From Pseudomonadota bacterium (GTDB lineage Bacteria > Desulfobacterota > Desulfobacteria > Desulfobacterales > Desulfobacteraceae): DNA of 6,774 nt. This document shows, in pieces, positions 1 through 6,107 of this stretch (positions are counted from its first letter, which is position 1; each line of letters opens with the position of its first letter). The notes below the pieces were generated by a model, which saw nothing but the letters and a program-made list of their open reading frames with translations, did not search any database and was not told the origin of the DNA. Location of the stretch: the NCBI GenBank assembly GCA_018816605.1, contig JAHIVS010000466.1, positions 1 through 6,774 of the forward strand. The letters run 5' to 3'. Position numbers and translations under genes: made by a program.

Positions 1-206
1 GTGTCCATGTATTCAATGGTGAGAATGATATTGTCTTGTTTCAGGAGAACATCTTCAACCCCTTTGACAATGTTGTCAGTCCAGGAATACCCTTTGCTAT
101 AGGAATTTAAAAGCAATACATATTTTTTAGCAGCGTTGTCAGCCAGTACTGGCCGGGCAGAGACTGCCATTAGAATGAGTAAAAGAGATAGAAGCAATTT
201 TTTCAT
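1..206 (-). CDS. Exported periplasmic sensor / ABC-substrate-binding-like protein, N-terminal fragment
   Basis: Only the first 68 codons are in the window; the gene continues beyond position 1. The start is the ATG at 206-204. The protein opens with a textbook Sec signal peptide: MKK, a leucine-rich core at residues 4-15, and a VLA cleavage site near residue 22. The mature start contains KKYVLLLNSYSKGYSWTDN, followed by IVKGVEDVL and IEYMD. From memory of the family, this is the opening of the periplasmic 'ABC transporter substrate-binding' (PF04392-like) domain, which in Desulfobacterota is often the extracytoplasmic sensor of a histidine kinase, diguanylate cyclase or PAS protein. Whether this gene encodes a free binding protein or such a fused receptor cannot be told from the fragment. 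The ribosome site is weak (GGAA about 10 nt upstream). The gene is divergent from acuI. I am confident it is an exported protein and less sure of the family. Confidence 0.6.
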   Translation of the reverse strand, partial: MKKLLLSLLLILMAVSARPVLADNAAKKYVLLLNSYSKGYSWTDNIVKGVEDVLLKQDNIILTIEYMD

Positions 207-412
207 TTAGTTGGTTTCCGCATTTTATGTGATTATCAATCCGTTAAACCCATATAAAGACCTGTGAATATGTTTGGAAACAGGATCAAACAACAATTGG
301 GAATAGTAGGCCAGGAAGTTTGTTTTTGTCAATGAAAATTAAACAGAACCCGGTCTTTGAAATCGCGATGTGTACAACCCGAAAAGACGGGGGGTTCGAT
401 GGAATTTGTGAA

Positions 413-441
413 TTGACTTCTTTGGGCTGCCATACTATGAA
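413..441 (+). promoter_or_regulatory. Possible sigma-70-type promoter for acuI
   Basis: TTGACT at 413-418 and TATGAA at 436-441 are separated by 17 bp and lie about 40 bp upstream of the acuI start codon. The -35 matches consensus at five of six positions and the -10 at four of six. No GG-N10-GC sigma-54 pattern was seen in this intergenic region (207-479), in contrast to the region before the dehydrogenase gene. This is a consensus match only, and the -10 is weak. Confidence 0.35.
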
Positions 442-479
442 ATGGTATTCTATCTTCATAAAAGTTTTAGGAGGATATC

Positions 480-1472
480 ATGGAAATCATAAAATATACT
501 GCCTTTGTCGTAGAAGAAACCAGTGATAAGACATTTTCCCATTCGGTGAAAGAAATGAATACCCAGGATTTGCCCGAAGGGCAGGTACTCATCCGGGTGA
601 ATTATTCTTCCCTGAATTATAAAGATGCGCTGTCCGCCTCGGGCAATCGTGGCGTGACCAGGCAGTACCCCCACACCCCGGGCATAGATGCGGCAGGTAT
701 CGTGGTGCAAAGCCAGGTGGCAGAATTTAAAACAGGGGACCCCGTCATTGTGACCTCCTATGATCTGGGCATGAATACTCCGGGGGGGTTTGGCCAGTAT
801 ATTCGTGTGCCTGCGGGCTGGGTGGTGCCCCTGCCCAGGGGGCTTAGTCTTGAGCAGAGTATGATTCTTGGTACGGCTGGATTTACGGCGGCCATGTCGG
901 TTGAACGATTGATCTGCGGGGTAACCCCTGCCCAGGGGACCATCCTCGTCACAGGAGCCACAGGTGGTGTGGGCTCCATTGCATGTGCCATCCTTGTCAA
1001 ACTGGGATATGAAGTAGATGCGGTATCCGGCAAACCCGATACCGGATTTCTGAAAGGATTGGGGGTGAAACAGGTGATTGCCCGGGATGTTTTTCTATCG
1101 AAAACAGATTCCCCCATTTTAAAACCCCGTTGGTCAGGAGTCATTGATACGGTGGGCGGTGATATCCTGGCCACTGCCATCAAATCCACCGCTTCCTGGG
1201 GGATTATTACCTGTTGCGGCAATGTTGCCTCTCCCGATCTTCCCATCAATGTGTTTCCCTTTATATTGAGGGGTGTCTCCCTCATCGGTATTGACTCACA
1301 GCATTGTCCCATGCCATTGCGCCAAACCCTCTGGGCGAATCTTTCAACAGATTGGAAACCCGAAAGGCTGGACAGTCTGGCTGCCCGGGTTGCCCTTAAA
1401 GACCTTGGTCCCCGCATTGAAAAGATACTCAAAGGGCAACTGCGGGGAAGAACCCTGGTGGATTTGGGATAA
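480..1472 (+). CDS. acuI: Acrylyl-CoA reductase (NADPH) / YhdH-YhfP family oxidoreductase
   Basis: A 330-residue, full-length zinc-independent medium-chain dehydrogenase/reductase. The family reduces acryloyl-CoA to propionyl-CoA with NADPH in the cytoplasm, which detoxifies acrylyl-CoA arising from acrylate, DMSP or 3-hydroxypropionate metabolism. Visible hallmarks are NYKDAL (residues 46-51), PGIDAAG (67-73), the Rossmann glycine motif VTGATGGVGS (157-166), SGK at 183-185 where NADPH-type members carry a Ser-Gly-Arg/Lys phosphate contact, DTVGGDIL (223-230), and the family-typical stretch FILRGVSLIGIDS (261-273) followed by CPMPLRQ. The catalytic and structural zinc ligands of alcohol dehydrogenases are absent, as expected. 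The start is well supported by AGGAGG at 469-474, five bases before the ATG. It is not in the operon with the CoA-transferase genes: a convergent regulator lies between them. The family call is secure; the physiological substrate is inferred from the family. Confidence 0.9.
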   Translation: MEIIKYTAFVVEETSDKTFSHSVKEMNTQDLPEGQVLIRVNYSSLNYKDALSASGNRGVTRQYPHTPGIDAAGIVVQSQVAEFKTGDPVIVTSYDLGMNTPGGFGQYIRVPAGWVVPLPRGLSLEQSMILGTAGFTAAMSVERLICGVTPAQGTILVTGATGGVGSIACAILVKLGYEVDAVSGKPDTGFLKGLGVKQVIARDVFLSKTDSPILKPRWSGVIDTVGGDILATAIKSTASWGIITCCGNVASPDLPINVFPFILRGVSLIGIDSQHCPMPLRQTLWANLSTDWKPERLDSLAARVALKDLGPRIEKILKGQLRGRTLVDLG

Positions 1473-1640
1473 AACAATTCCAGACTATTGACAATCCCCC
1501 TGGATTTGGTAGACATGAAGATGGGAAGCTTAGGATAATTTCTTGATTTCATTAGATGCTCAATTGATACCAGTTGTTGGAAATTGATCCATGCCGTTCT
1601 ATTTTTGTGCATATTAACAGACAACGATAAGGAGATCGCC

Positions 1641-1823
1641 ATGAGTACACCAAAACATTGCCCTGGTTTTGAAAGTTTTAAGAATTTAAAATCCTTTACC
1701 TGTAATTGTCCCAAATGTGATGCGCCAAAAGAAATTTTTTCAGATGAATTTGAAAAAATCCACAAATGCAGCAAGTGCGGAGAAGAAATTGATTTTACCT
1801 CCTGCACCTACGAAGCCGGTTAA
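1641..1823 (+). CDS. Small Cys-rich zinc-ribbon-like protein, unknown function
   Basis: A 60-residue protein with seven cysteines at residues 7, 21, 23, 26, 43, 46 and 55. The pairs CPKC (23-26) and CSKC followed by GEEI (43-49) have the spacing of a zinc ribbon (CxxC-N16-CxxC), so a four-cysteine zinc or iron site is likely; the extra cysteines at 7, 21 and 55 could complete a second site. I do not recognise a named family. The start at 1641 is chosen over an in-frame ATG at 1584 because AAGGAG (1629-1634) sits 6 bases before it and the residues upstream look like intergenic DNA. The gene follows acuI by 168 bp on the same strand and is convergent with the sigma-54 activator. It has no signal peptide or membrane segment, so it should be cytoplasmic. 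Possible roles are nucleic-acid binding, a metal-site accessory protein or a small redox protein, none shown by the sequence. Confidence 0.75.
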   Translation: MSTPKHCPGFESFKNLKSFTCNCPKCDAPKEIFSDEFEKIHKCSKCGEEIDFTSCTYEAG

Positions 1824-1832
1824 CCCTTCCCT

Positions 1833-1870
1833 CCATTTTCTGCCGGGAGCCTATTCCTGGCAGAAAATGG
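1833..1870. terminator. Bidirectional hairpin between convergent genes
   Basis: The arms CCATTTTCTGCC (1833-1844) and GGCAGAAAATGG (1859-1870) are perfect inverted repeats of 12 bp. The stem extends through a G-T wobble and three more pairs (1845-1848 with 1855-1858), giving 16 bp around a six-base loop (1849-1854). It lies 9 bases after the stop of the small Cys-rich gene and immediately next to the stop of the convergent activator gene, so it can end both transcripts. Neither side has a proper U tract, so it departs from a classical intrinsic terminator; it may instead block read-through or protect 3' ends. Confidence 0.7.
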
Positions 1871-1871
1871 A

Positions 1872-3272
1872 TCATTCCGGTTTCAACCCGATCTTGTATT
1901 CCTTCATTTTTTTATACAGCAGGGTTCTGTGTATTCCCAGAAGCGTGGCCGCCTTTGCCTTATTGTATCCGGTTTTGGCAAGGGCCTGGTAGATGGCCTT
2001 GATCTGGGCATTATTCTGGGCATTTTTCAGCCTGGTCCGGGTGGGCTCCAATGTTTTTTTATCTGAAAAAGCCATGGAAAACGGCAGATCGCCTTTGTAA
2101 ATCATATTGTTTTCCGATGCATACATGGCACGTTCCAGCACATTGGACAGCTCCCTGACATTTCCTGGCCAGTCATGGGCGAGCAATTCCTGTTCTGCCA
2201 TTTTTTCAATCTTCATCTCCGAAAGATCCGCTTCCCGGGTCATTTTCCGGATCAAGTGCCGGGCAATGGGGAGAATATCCTCCCGTCTCTCCCGAAGGGG
2301 CGGAATCTCAATGGGGATCACATTGAGCCTATAAAATAGATCCTTGCGGAATTTTTTTTGTTGGATCATGGCTTCAAGATCCTGATTGGTGGCACAAATT
2401 ACCCTGAAATCAGACCGGATGATCCGAGTTCCTCCGATTCGTTCAAATTCCTTTTCCTCCAGAACCCGGAGCAATTTGGGCTGCATCTCCAGGGGCAGAT
2501 CTCCCAGTTCATCCAAAAAAATGGTGCCCTTGTCGGCCAGTTCGAATTTCCCCGGTTTTCCCGTGGCCTTTGCCCCGGTAAATGCCCCTGCTTCATACCC
2601 GAACAATTCCGATTCCAGCAAGTCCTTTGGAATGGCAGCGCAATTGATCCGTATAAAAGGATAACGACTTCTTTTGCTTCCATGGTGGATGGCCTGGGCA
2701 AAGAGTTCCTTGCCTGTTCCGCTGTCACCGGTGATCATGACCGTGGAATCATTAGCGGCGGCCAATCCTGCCTGCTGCTTGAGATATTTTATCTCACGGC
2801 TTTCCCCAATAATGCTGTCACAGGTGTACCGGGTGGATTTTAAATCAAACAATTCCTTTTCATAGGCTTTTACCTTTGATTCCAGCAGAGAAAGCTTTTC
2901 CGCCAGAGATCGGACTTCAGAGATATCCCTGAAAACCACCTGACCATAGACGGCAATCACTCGGCCATTTTTTTTTATGGGGATACGCTGGACCACCATT
3001 TCGGTCCCATTAATCTGCTGGGAGCGGTTGATCTCTGCTTTTCCGGTATGGGCCACCAGGTGCATCCGGGTATTTTCAAACACCTCTGTGCAATGTTTGC
3101 CGATCTGCTCTTCAGGGTTAATGCCTAGGAATCGCCCATAGGGCTCGTTCATATGGGTAATCCGGCCTTGCGGGTCAATGACCGTGGCCCCATGGTTGAT
3201 ACTGTTAAAAATAGAGCGATACATTTCCAGCTCTTTTAAGAGCGCCTGGTTGTGTATTTCCAGTTCTTTCAT
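1872..3272 (-). CDS. Sigma-54-dependent transcriptional activator with PAS sensor domain
   Basis: A 466-residue bacterial enhancer-binding protein. It should bind upstream DNA, sense a ligand and hydrolyse ATP to open sigma-54 RNA polymerase promoters. Domains in order: a PAS domain at about residues 12-120 (ATVIDPQGRITHMN and the following FLGINPEEQIGK are typical), a short coiled-coil linker (about 120-145), an AAA+ module (about 152-390) and a Fis-type helix-turn-helix (about 422-461). The AAA+ module is complete: Walker A GDSGTGKE (182-189), the sigma-54 contact loop GAFTGA (229-234), Walker B TIFLDE (250-255), sensor I ATNQ (294-297), the arginine-finger region FRKDLFYRLN (308-317) and sensor II GNVREL (370-375). 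There is no receiver domain, so control is probably by ligand or redox state at PAS rather than phosphorylation. A GGGAGG lies 12 bases before the start, a rather long spacing. It is divergent from the dehydrogenase/CoA-transferase genes, whose sigma-54-like promoter is its likely target. The signal sensed is not visible. Confidence 0.95.
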   Translation of the reverse strand: MKELEIHNQALLKELEMYRSIFNSINHGATVIDPQGRITHMNEPYGRFLGINPEEQIGKHCTEVFENTRMHLVAHTGKAEINRSQQINGTEMVVQRIPIKKNGRVIAVYGQVVFRDISEVRSLAEKLSLLESKVKAYEKELFDLKSTRYTCDSIIGESREIKYLKQQAGLAAANDSTVMITGDSGTGKELFAQAIHHGSKRSRYPFIRINCAAIPKDLLESELFGYEAGAFTGAKATGKPGKFELADKGTIFLDELGDLPLEMQPKLLRVLEEKEFERIGGTRIIRSDFRVICATNQDLEAMIQQKKFRKDLFYRLNVIPIEIPPLRERREDILPIARHLIRKMTREADLSEMKIEKMAEQELLAHDWPGNVRELSNVLERAMYASENNMIYKGDLPFSMAFSDKKTLEPTRTRLKNAQNNAQIKAIYQALAKTGYNKAKAATLLGIHRTLLYKKMKEYKIGLKPE

Positions 3273-3320
3273 TGCCTTTAATCGCCTCCCTGGGACGGAT
3301 TATGAAAATGTATCAAACAC

Positions 3321-3344
3321 TCTACATGTAGACGTTATACTACA
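3321..3344. promoter_or_regulatory. Candidate activator-binding site (palindrome in divergent region)
   Basis: TCTACATGTAGA (3321-3332) is a perfect 12-bp palindrome. A further CTACA half-site (3340-3344) forms an additional inverted pair with TGTAG (3327-3331). The palindrome centre is about 140 bp upstream of the start site predicted from the sigma-54 promoter at 3443, which is within the usual range for enhancer-binding-protein sites, and about 55 bp upstream of the activator's own start codon, so autoregulation is possible. The assignment to the neighbouring activator is inference from position and symmetry. Confidence 0.45.
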
Positions 3345-3391
3345 ACATATTTTCTATAGTTTGTTTTCCGGAAAAAGTCGAGAATAAAGAT

Positions 3392-3414
3392 AACCGCCTT
3401 AAATTATAGCGGTT
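3392..3414. repeat. Short inverted repeat upstream of the sigma-54 promoter
   Basis: AACCGC (3392-3397) and GCGGTT (3409-3414) form 6-bp arms around an 11-base AT-rich spacer, followed by an A-rich stretch. It sits between the candidate enhancer palindrome and the -24 element. It could be a second operator or a weak hairpin on a leader transcript. Nothing decides between these. Confidence 0.3.
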
Positions 3415-3442
3415 TAAAAAAATAAGTTCGGAATTTTATTGA

Positions 3443-3458
3443 TGGTCTGAAATTTGCT
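3443..3458 (+). promoter_or_regulatory. Sigma-54 (-24/-12) promoter of the dehydrogenase/CoA-transferase operon
   Basis: TGGTCTGAAATTTGCT matches the TGGCACG-N4-TTGCW consensus. The invariant GG (3444-3445) and GC (3456-3457) are separated by exactly 10 bp, and the -12 part TTTGCT is near ideal. The predicted start site is near 3469, giving a leader of about 70 nt. The element points toward the dehydrogenase gene and lies in the region shared with a divergent sigma-54 activator gene, which strongly supports its function. Confidence 0.75.
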
Positions 3459-3538
3459 GTCTTTATGAAAAGATAAGGTGAAAAACGTCACCAGGGCAAG
3501 TATCAATCGACAAATAATTTGAAAAAGAAAGGAGCGAT

Positions 3539-4378
3539 ATGGAAATCCAGGAACCTGAAATTTTGGACTATGAAATTTTGACCATTAAAGACAAGAATTT
3601 TACGTCAGAAAACGTCTGCATCATCACCGGGGCCGGCAGCGGAATTGGGCGGGCAACCGCCATTGCGGCCGCCAGGAATGGACTCATGGTGGCAGGACTT
3701 GACATCAATGAGCAAGAGGGGCAAATAACCTGCCAGGCGGTTGAATCCCACGGAGGAAAAATGGTCTTTATCCGAACAGATCTCTGTGACGATGATGGGG
3801 TGACTGAGGCAGTGGCCAGGGCCGCAACCCTTGGCCAGATAAAATACCTGGCCAATATTGCCGGGATTCAGCACATTGACAGTGTTGAGAATTTTCCCAT
3901 GGAAACCTATGACCTCATGCAGAACCTCATGCTCCGGGCTCCCTTCCTTCTATCCAAACTGGTGATCCCCCATATGAAGAACAGTGATGATCAGTTGGGT
4001 GTCATTGCCAACATGTCCTCTATCCACGGCCATATCTGCACTAAAAATAAACCGGTTTATAATATAACAAAATTCGGGCTCCGGGGATTGAGTCAGTCGA
4101 TCTCCGCCGAAGGAAACGGTAAAATCCGATCGTTTACCGTGAGCACGGGATTTGTGAAAACCCGGCTGGCCCTGAATCAGATCGCAGCCCAGGCAGAGCA
4201 GAGAGGAATCTCCCGGGACGAGGTTATTGAAAATGTCATGATGGGCAAATCCAGAATCAAAGAGATGATGACCCCCATTGAGGTGGCCAATATGATCATC
4301 TTTGGATTTTCAAGACATGCCACCTACCTCATTGGCGGGGATCTTCTTTTTGACGGCGGTTCTGTTCTCACCTACTGA
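3539..4378 (+). CDS. Short-chain dehydrogenase, 3-hydroxybutyrate-dehydrogenase-like
   Basis: A 279-residue classical SDR, expected to be a cytoplasmic NAD(P)-linked oxidoreductase acting on a hydroxy- or keto-acid. The cofactor motif TGAGSGIG is at residues 30-37; Asp55 at the end of beta-2 favours NAD over NADP; NIAG at 106-109 replaces the usual NNAG; the catalytic serine is at 160/161 and YNITK supplies Tyr174 and Lys178. GIQHIDSVENFP (109-120) and the C-terminal segment with AAQAEQRGISRDEVI (216-230) closely resemble D-3-hydroxybutyrate dehydrogenases. The C-terminus also carries the family's GGDLLFDGG. Two differences stand out: an N-terminal extension of about 23 residues before the first beta strand, and STG at 202-204 where most SDRs have PG after the catalytic region. 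The start is supported by AAAGGAG at 3528-3534. It is the first gene downstream of the sigma-54-type promoter and ends about 60 bp before the CoA-transferase alpha remnant. The substrate is inferred, not certain. Confidence 0.85.
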   Translation: MEIQEPEILDYEILTIKDKNFTSENVCIITGAGSGIGRATAIAAARNGLMVAGLDINEQEGQITCQAVESHGGKMVFIRTDLCDDDGVTEAVARAATLGQIKYLANIAGIQHIDSVENFPMETYDLMQNLMLRAPFLLSKLVIPHMKNSDDQLGVIANMSSIHGHICTKNKPVYNITKFGLRGLSQSISAEGNGKIRSFTVSTGFVKTRLALNQIAAQAEQRGISRDEVIENVMMGKSRIKEMMTPIEVANMIIFGFSRHATYLIGGDLLFDGGSVLTY

Positions 4379-4437
4379 TCGCTTTGATGAAACTTAAATT
4401 CGGGCAAACAATACGTAGTGATAAAAAAAGGATACCC

Positions 4438-5258
4438 ATGGAAATAGTAGAAAAGGGAGAAGGACCGGTTTTTACCAATCCGGACCCGGACAGGGCCAGG
4501 GCATTTTTCAGAAAAAAAAGTCGGATTAAACAAGACAAGACCATGTTATTGGACGAGGCGGTTAAAACCTTTGTCAATGACGGGGATTACCTGGGTATCG
4601 GCGGGTTCGGAGCCAACCGGACCCCCATGGCGGCCTGCCACGAAATTGTCCGGCAGAAAAAAAAAGAACCTGGGTTTTGCCGGCCATACCTCCACCCATG
4701 ACATGCAGGTTTTAAGCGCAGGCAAGGTGTATAACCGTATTGACATGGCTTATGGTATCCACCTGCCCTTTCACCGGCAAACGGCTGGCCCTGGTACCCG
4801 CCCTTATCCCGGATGTCTCGTTTATCCATGTCCATGAAGCCGATATCTATGGCAATGCCCGCTTCAACGGTATTGCCGTGGCAGACCTGGAGCTTGCCAA
4901 TGCCTCCAAACGACTGGTCATCACCTGTGAGCGGATTGTCCCCCATGATGAAATTGTAAGGGATCCCCACCTGACCCAGATTCCCTATTTTATTGTGGAT
5001 GGGGTGTGTGAAGTTCCCTATGGTGCCTATCCCGGCACCATGCCCGGAGAATACTTCAGTGATTAAGCCCATATCAGGGAATGGATGACAAAGGAAAAAG
5101 ATCCGGAGGTATTTGCTCAATTTTTGGATGAAACTATTTTTCAGTGCCAAAATTTTGATGACTATATCAACCGTAACGGCGGAATTACCCGAATGAAACA
5201 ATTAAGACGGCAAGGGCTGCTGATCCGTGCAAAGGATGATACCCATGACAGACTATAA
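4438..5258 (+). pseudogene. Glutaconate-CoA-transferase-type alpha subunit, broken (frameshift, deletion, nonsense)
   Basis: The translated pieces match one alpha subunit of the GctA family (class I acyl-CoA:carboxylate CoA-transferase). The intact start is ATG 4438, preceded by AAAGGA. Piece 1 runs in the first frame to an A9 run at 4657-4665 and includes LDEAVKTFVNDGDYLGIGGF and HEIVRQKKK. Removing one A restores piece 2, NLGFAGHTSTHDMQVLSAG, which runs to RIDMAY near 4753. The next recognisable family segment, CPFTGKRLALVPAL, begins near 4764 in a third frame. Family members carry roughly 65-90 more residues between these points, so an internal deletion of some 200-270 bp is inferred. Piece 3 contains IHVHEADIYGNARFNG, LVITCERIV and EVPYGAYPGTMPGEYFSD, then a TAA at 5064-5066 where relatives usually have Glu; AHIREW and the rest of the C-terminus follow in the same frame to 5258. 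The lost part belongs to the core fold, so the product is unlikely to work. Confidence 0.85.
4657..4665 (+). other. A9 homopolymer at the first frameshift of the alpha pseudogene
   Basis: Nine consecutive A's follow CGGCAG. With eight A's the frame would continue as RQKKKNLGFAGH, as in the family; with nine it runs to a stop at about 4700. An A8 run at 4512-4519 in the same gene is in frame, so this gene is rich in slip-prone tracts. The indel could be a genuine mutation, a site of polymerase slippage or a sequencing or assembly error. Confidence 0.7.
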
Positions 5259-6012
5259 TGAAATGGAAATGATGATTGTCACCGCCGCAAGAGAGTTGAA
5301 AAATGGCGCCACCGTCGGCGTTGGCACCGGCGCTCCCTGTGCTGCGGCCATGCTGGCACAAAAAACAGCAGCCCCTGATCTTGTGATCATGTTTGAGGCC
5401 GGCGGTATCGGTCCTAACCTTCCTGAAATGCCCATATCGGTTGGAGATTCAAGAACTTTTTTTCAGGCCTCCATGGCGGGACCCATGGGCAATATCATGA
5501 CATCCTGCGCCCGGGGATACGTGGACTACACCTTTCTGGGCGGCGCCCAGATTGATTGCTTCGGAAATCTGAACTCCACTGTGATCGGAGACCATGGTTC
5601 CCCCACGGTTCGGCTTCCCGGCAGTGGCGGTGCCAATGATTTTGCCTCCTTCTGCTGGCACACCATGGTCATGACGCCCCAGGACAAAAGACGGTTTGTT
5701 GAAAGATTAGATTTTCTGACCACCCCGGGTTGGCTTACAGGCTGGGATTCCCGTAAAAACTCGGGCCTGCCCGAGGACACCGGCCCCCATAAAATCATCA
5801 CCAATATGGCGGTCATGGATTTTGAACCGGATTCCAAACGGATGCGGGTCATCTCCCTTACCCCGGGGTATGCTTTTGGGGATGTCCAGGAAAACTGCGG
5901 GTTTGAGCTGCTTTGTCTGGACCGGCTGGAGGTCACCCCACCCCCCACCCCCCTTGAACTGGAAATTCTCAGAAACCAGGTGGATCCCAAGGGAATGATT
6001 ATCGGAAGATAA
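5245..6012 (+). CDS. Glutaconate-CoA-transferase-type beta subunit (GctB-like)
   Basis: A 255-residue, full-length beta subunit of a class I CoA-transferase (GctB is about 266 residues). In these heterodimeric or octameric enzymes the beta subunit carries the glutamate that forms the CoA-thioester intermediate; here FEAG places it at Glu51, matching Glu54 of the Acidaminococcus enzyme. Other conserved blocks are VGVGTGAP (24-31), SVGDSR (65-70), FLGGAQIDCFGNLNST (97-112), GSGGAN (126-131) and LTTPGW (158-163). The retained glutamate argues against an IpdB-like hydrolase role. The start ATG 5245 follows AAAGGATGA with good spacing and overlaps the end of the alpha reading frame (stop at 5256-5258) by 14 nt, a translational-coupling arrangement; the upstream GTG 5227 and ATG 5236 lack a good ribosome site. 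With alpha broken, this subunit has no partner encoded in the window, although its own frame shows no lesion. The acyl substrate cannot be read from the sequence. Confidence 0.9.
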   Translation: MTDYNEMEMMIVTAARELKNGATVGVGTGAPCAAAMLAQKTAAPDLVIMFEAGGIGPNLPEMPISVGDSRTFFQASMAGPMGNIMTSCARGYVDYTFLGGAQIDCFGNLNSTVIGDHGSPTVRLPGSGGANDFASFCWHTMVMTPQDKRRFVERLDFLTTPGWLTGWDSRKNSGLPEDTGPHKIITNMAVMDFEPDSKRMRVISLTPGYAFGDVQENCGFELLCLDRLEVTPPPTPLELEILRNQVDPKGMIIGR

Positions 6013-6022
6013 AAAAATGCAG

Positions 6023-6051
6023 TTGATCTGATGACCATTATTGGGTATGAA
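6023..6051 (+). promoter_or_regulatory. Possible sigma-70-type promoter before the phosphoesterase gene
   Basis: TTGATC (6023-6028) and TATGAA (6046-6051) are separated by 17 bp and lie about 55 bp before the phosphoesterase start. Both hexamers match only four of six consensus positions. No convincing terminator hairpin was seen in the 95-bp gap after the beta subunit gene, so read-through from the sigma-54 operon is also possible. Confidence 0.3.
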
Positions 6052-6107
6052 TGGGCTATAGATATCAGTCTGTCGGTTTGTAACCCCTATTGATGCGGAG
6101 AAATCAG

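Noticed and set aside
271..292. Small inverted repeats (TGTTTGG with AAACA and CAAACA) upstream of the leftward gene
   Set aside because: The arms are only 5-6 bp in AT-rich DNA and are expected by chance; no promoter or operator can be anchored to them.
320..526. Short plus-strand open frame before acuI
   Set aside because: It has no ribosome site, it overlaps the acuI start in another frame, and its translation shows no domain.
1488..1515. TTGACA followed by TAGACA downstream of acuI as a promoter for the small Cys-rich gene
   Set aside because: The -35 is perfect, but the -10 matches only three of six positions and lies over 120 bp from the start codon.
758..1807. A 349-codon open frame on the minus strand opposite acuI and the small Cys-rich gene
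   Set aside because: It is antisense to two well-supported genes, has no recognisable domain, has an unlikely composition, and spans the intergenic gap between them. It looks like a codon-use shadow.
2358..2843. A 161-codon plus-strand open frame inside the activator gene
   Set aside because: It lies opposite the conserved AAA+ module and has no domain of its own.
4587..5201. A 204-codon minus-strand open frame opposite the alpha pseudogene
   Set aside because: The sense strand carries unmistakable GctA-family sequence across all three frames; the antisense frame has no family features.
4438..5258. Programmed frameshifting or stop-codon recoding of the alpha subunit
   Set aside because: One A-tract slip could be programmed, but the missing central segment and the TAA stop cannot be repaired by recoding, so pseudogene decay is the simpler explanation.
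5526..6038. A 170-codon minus-strand open frame opposite the beta subunit
   Set aside because: It is a shadow of a conserved coding region, with no independent evidence.
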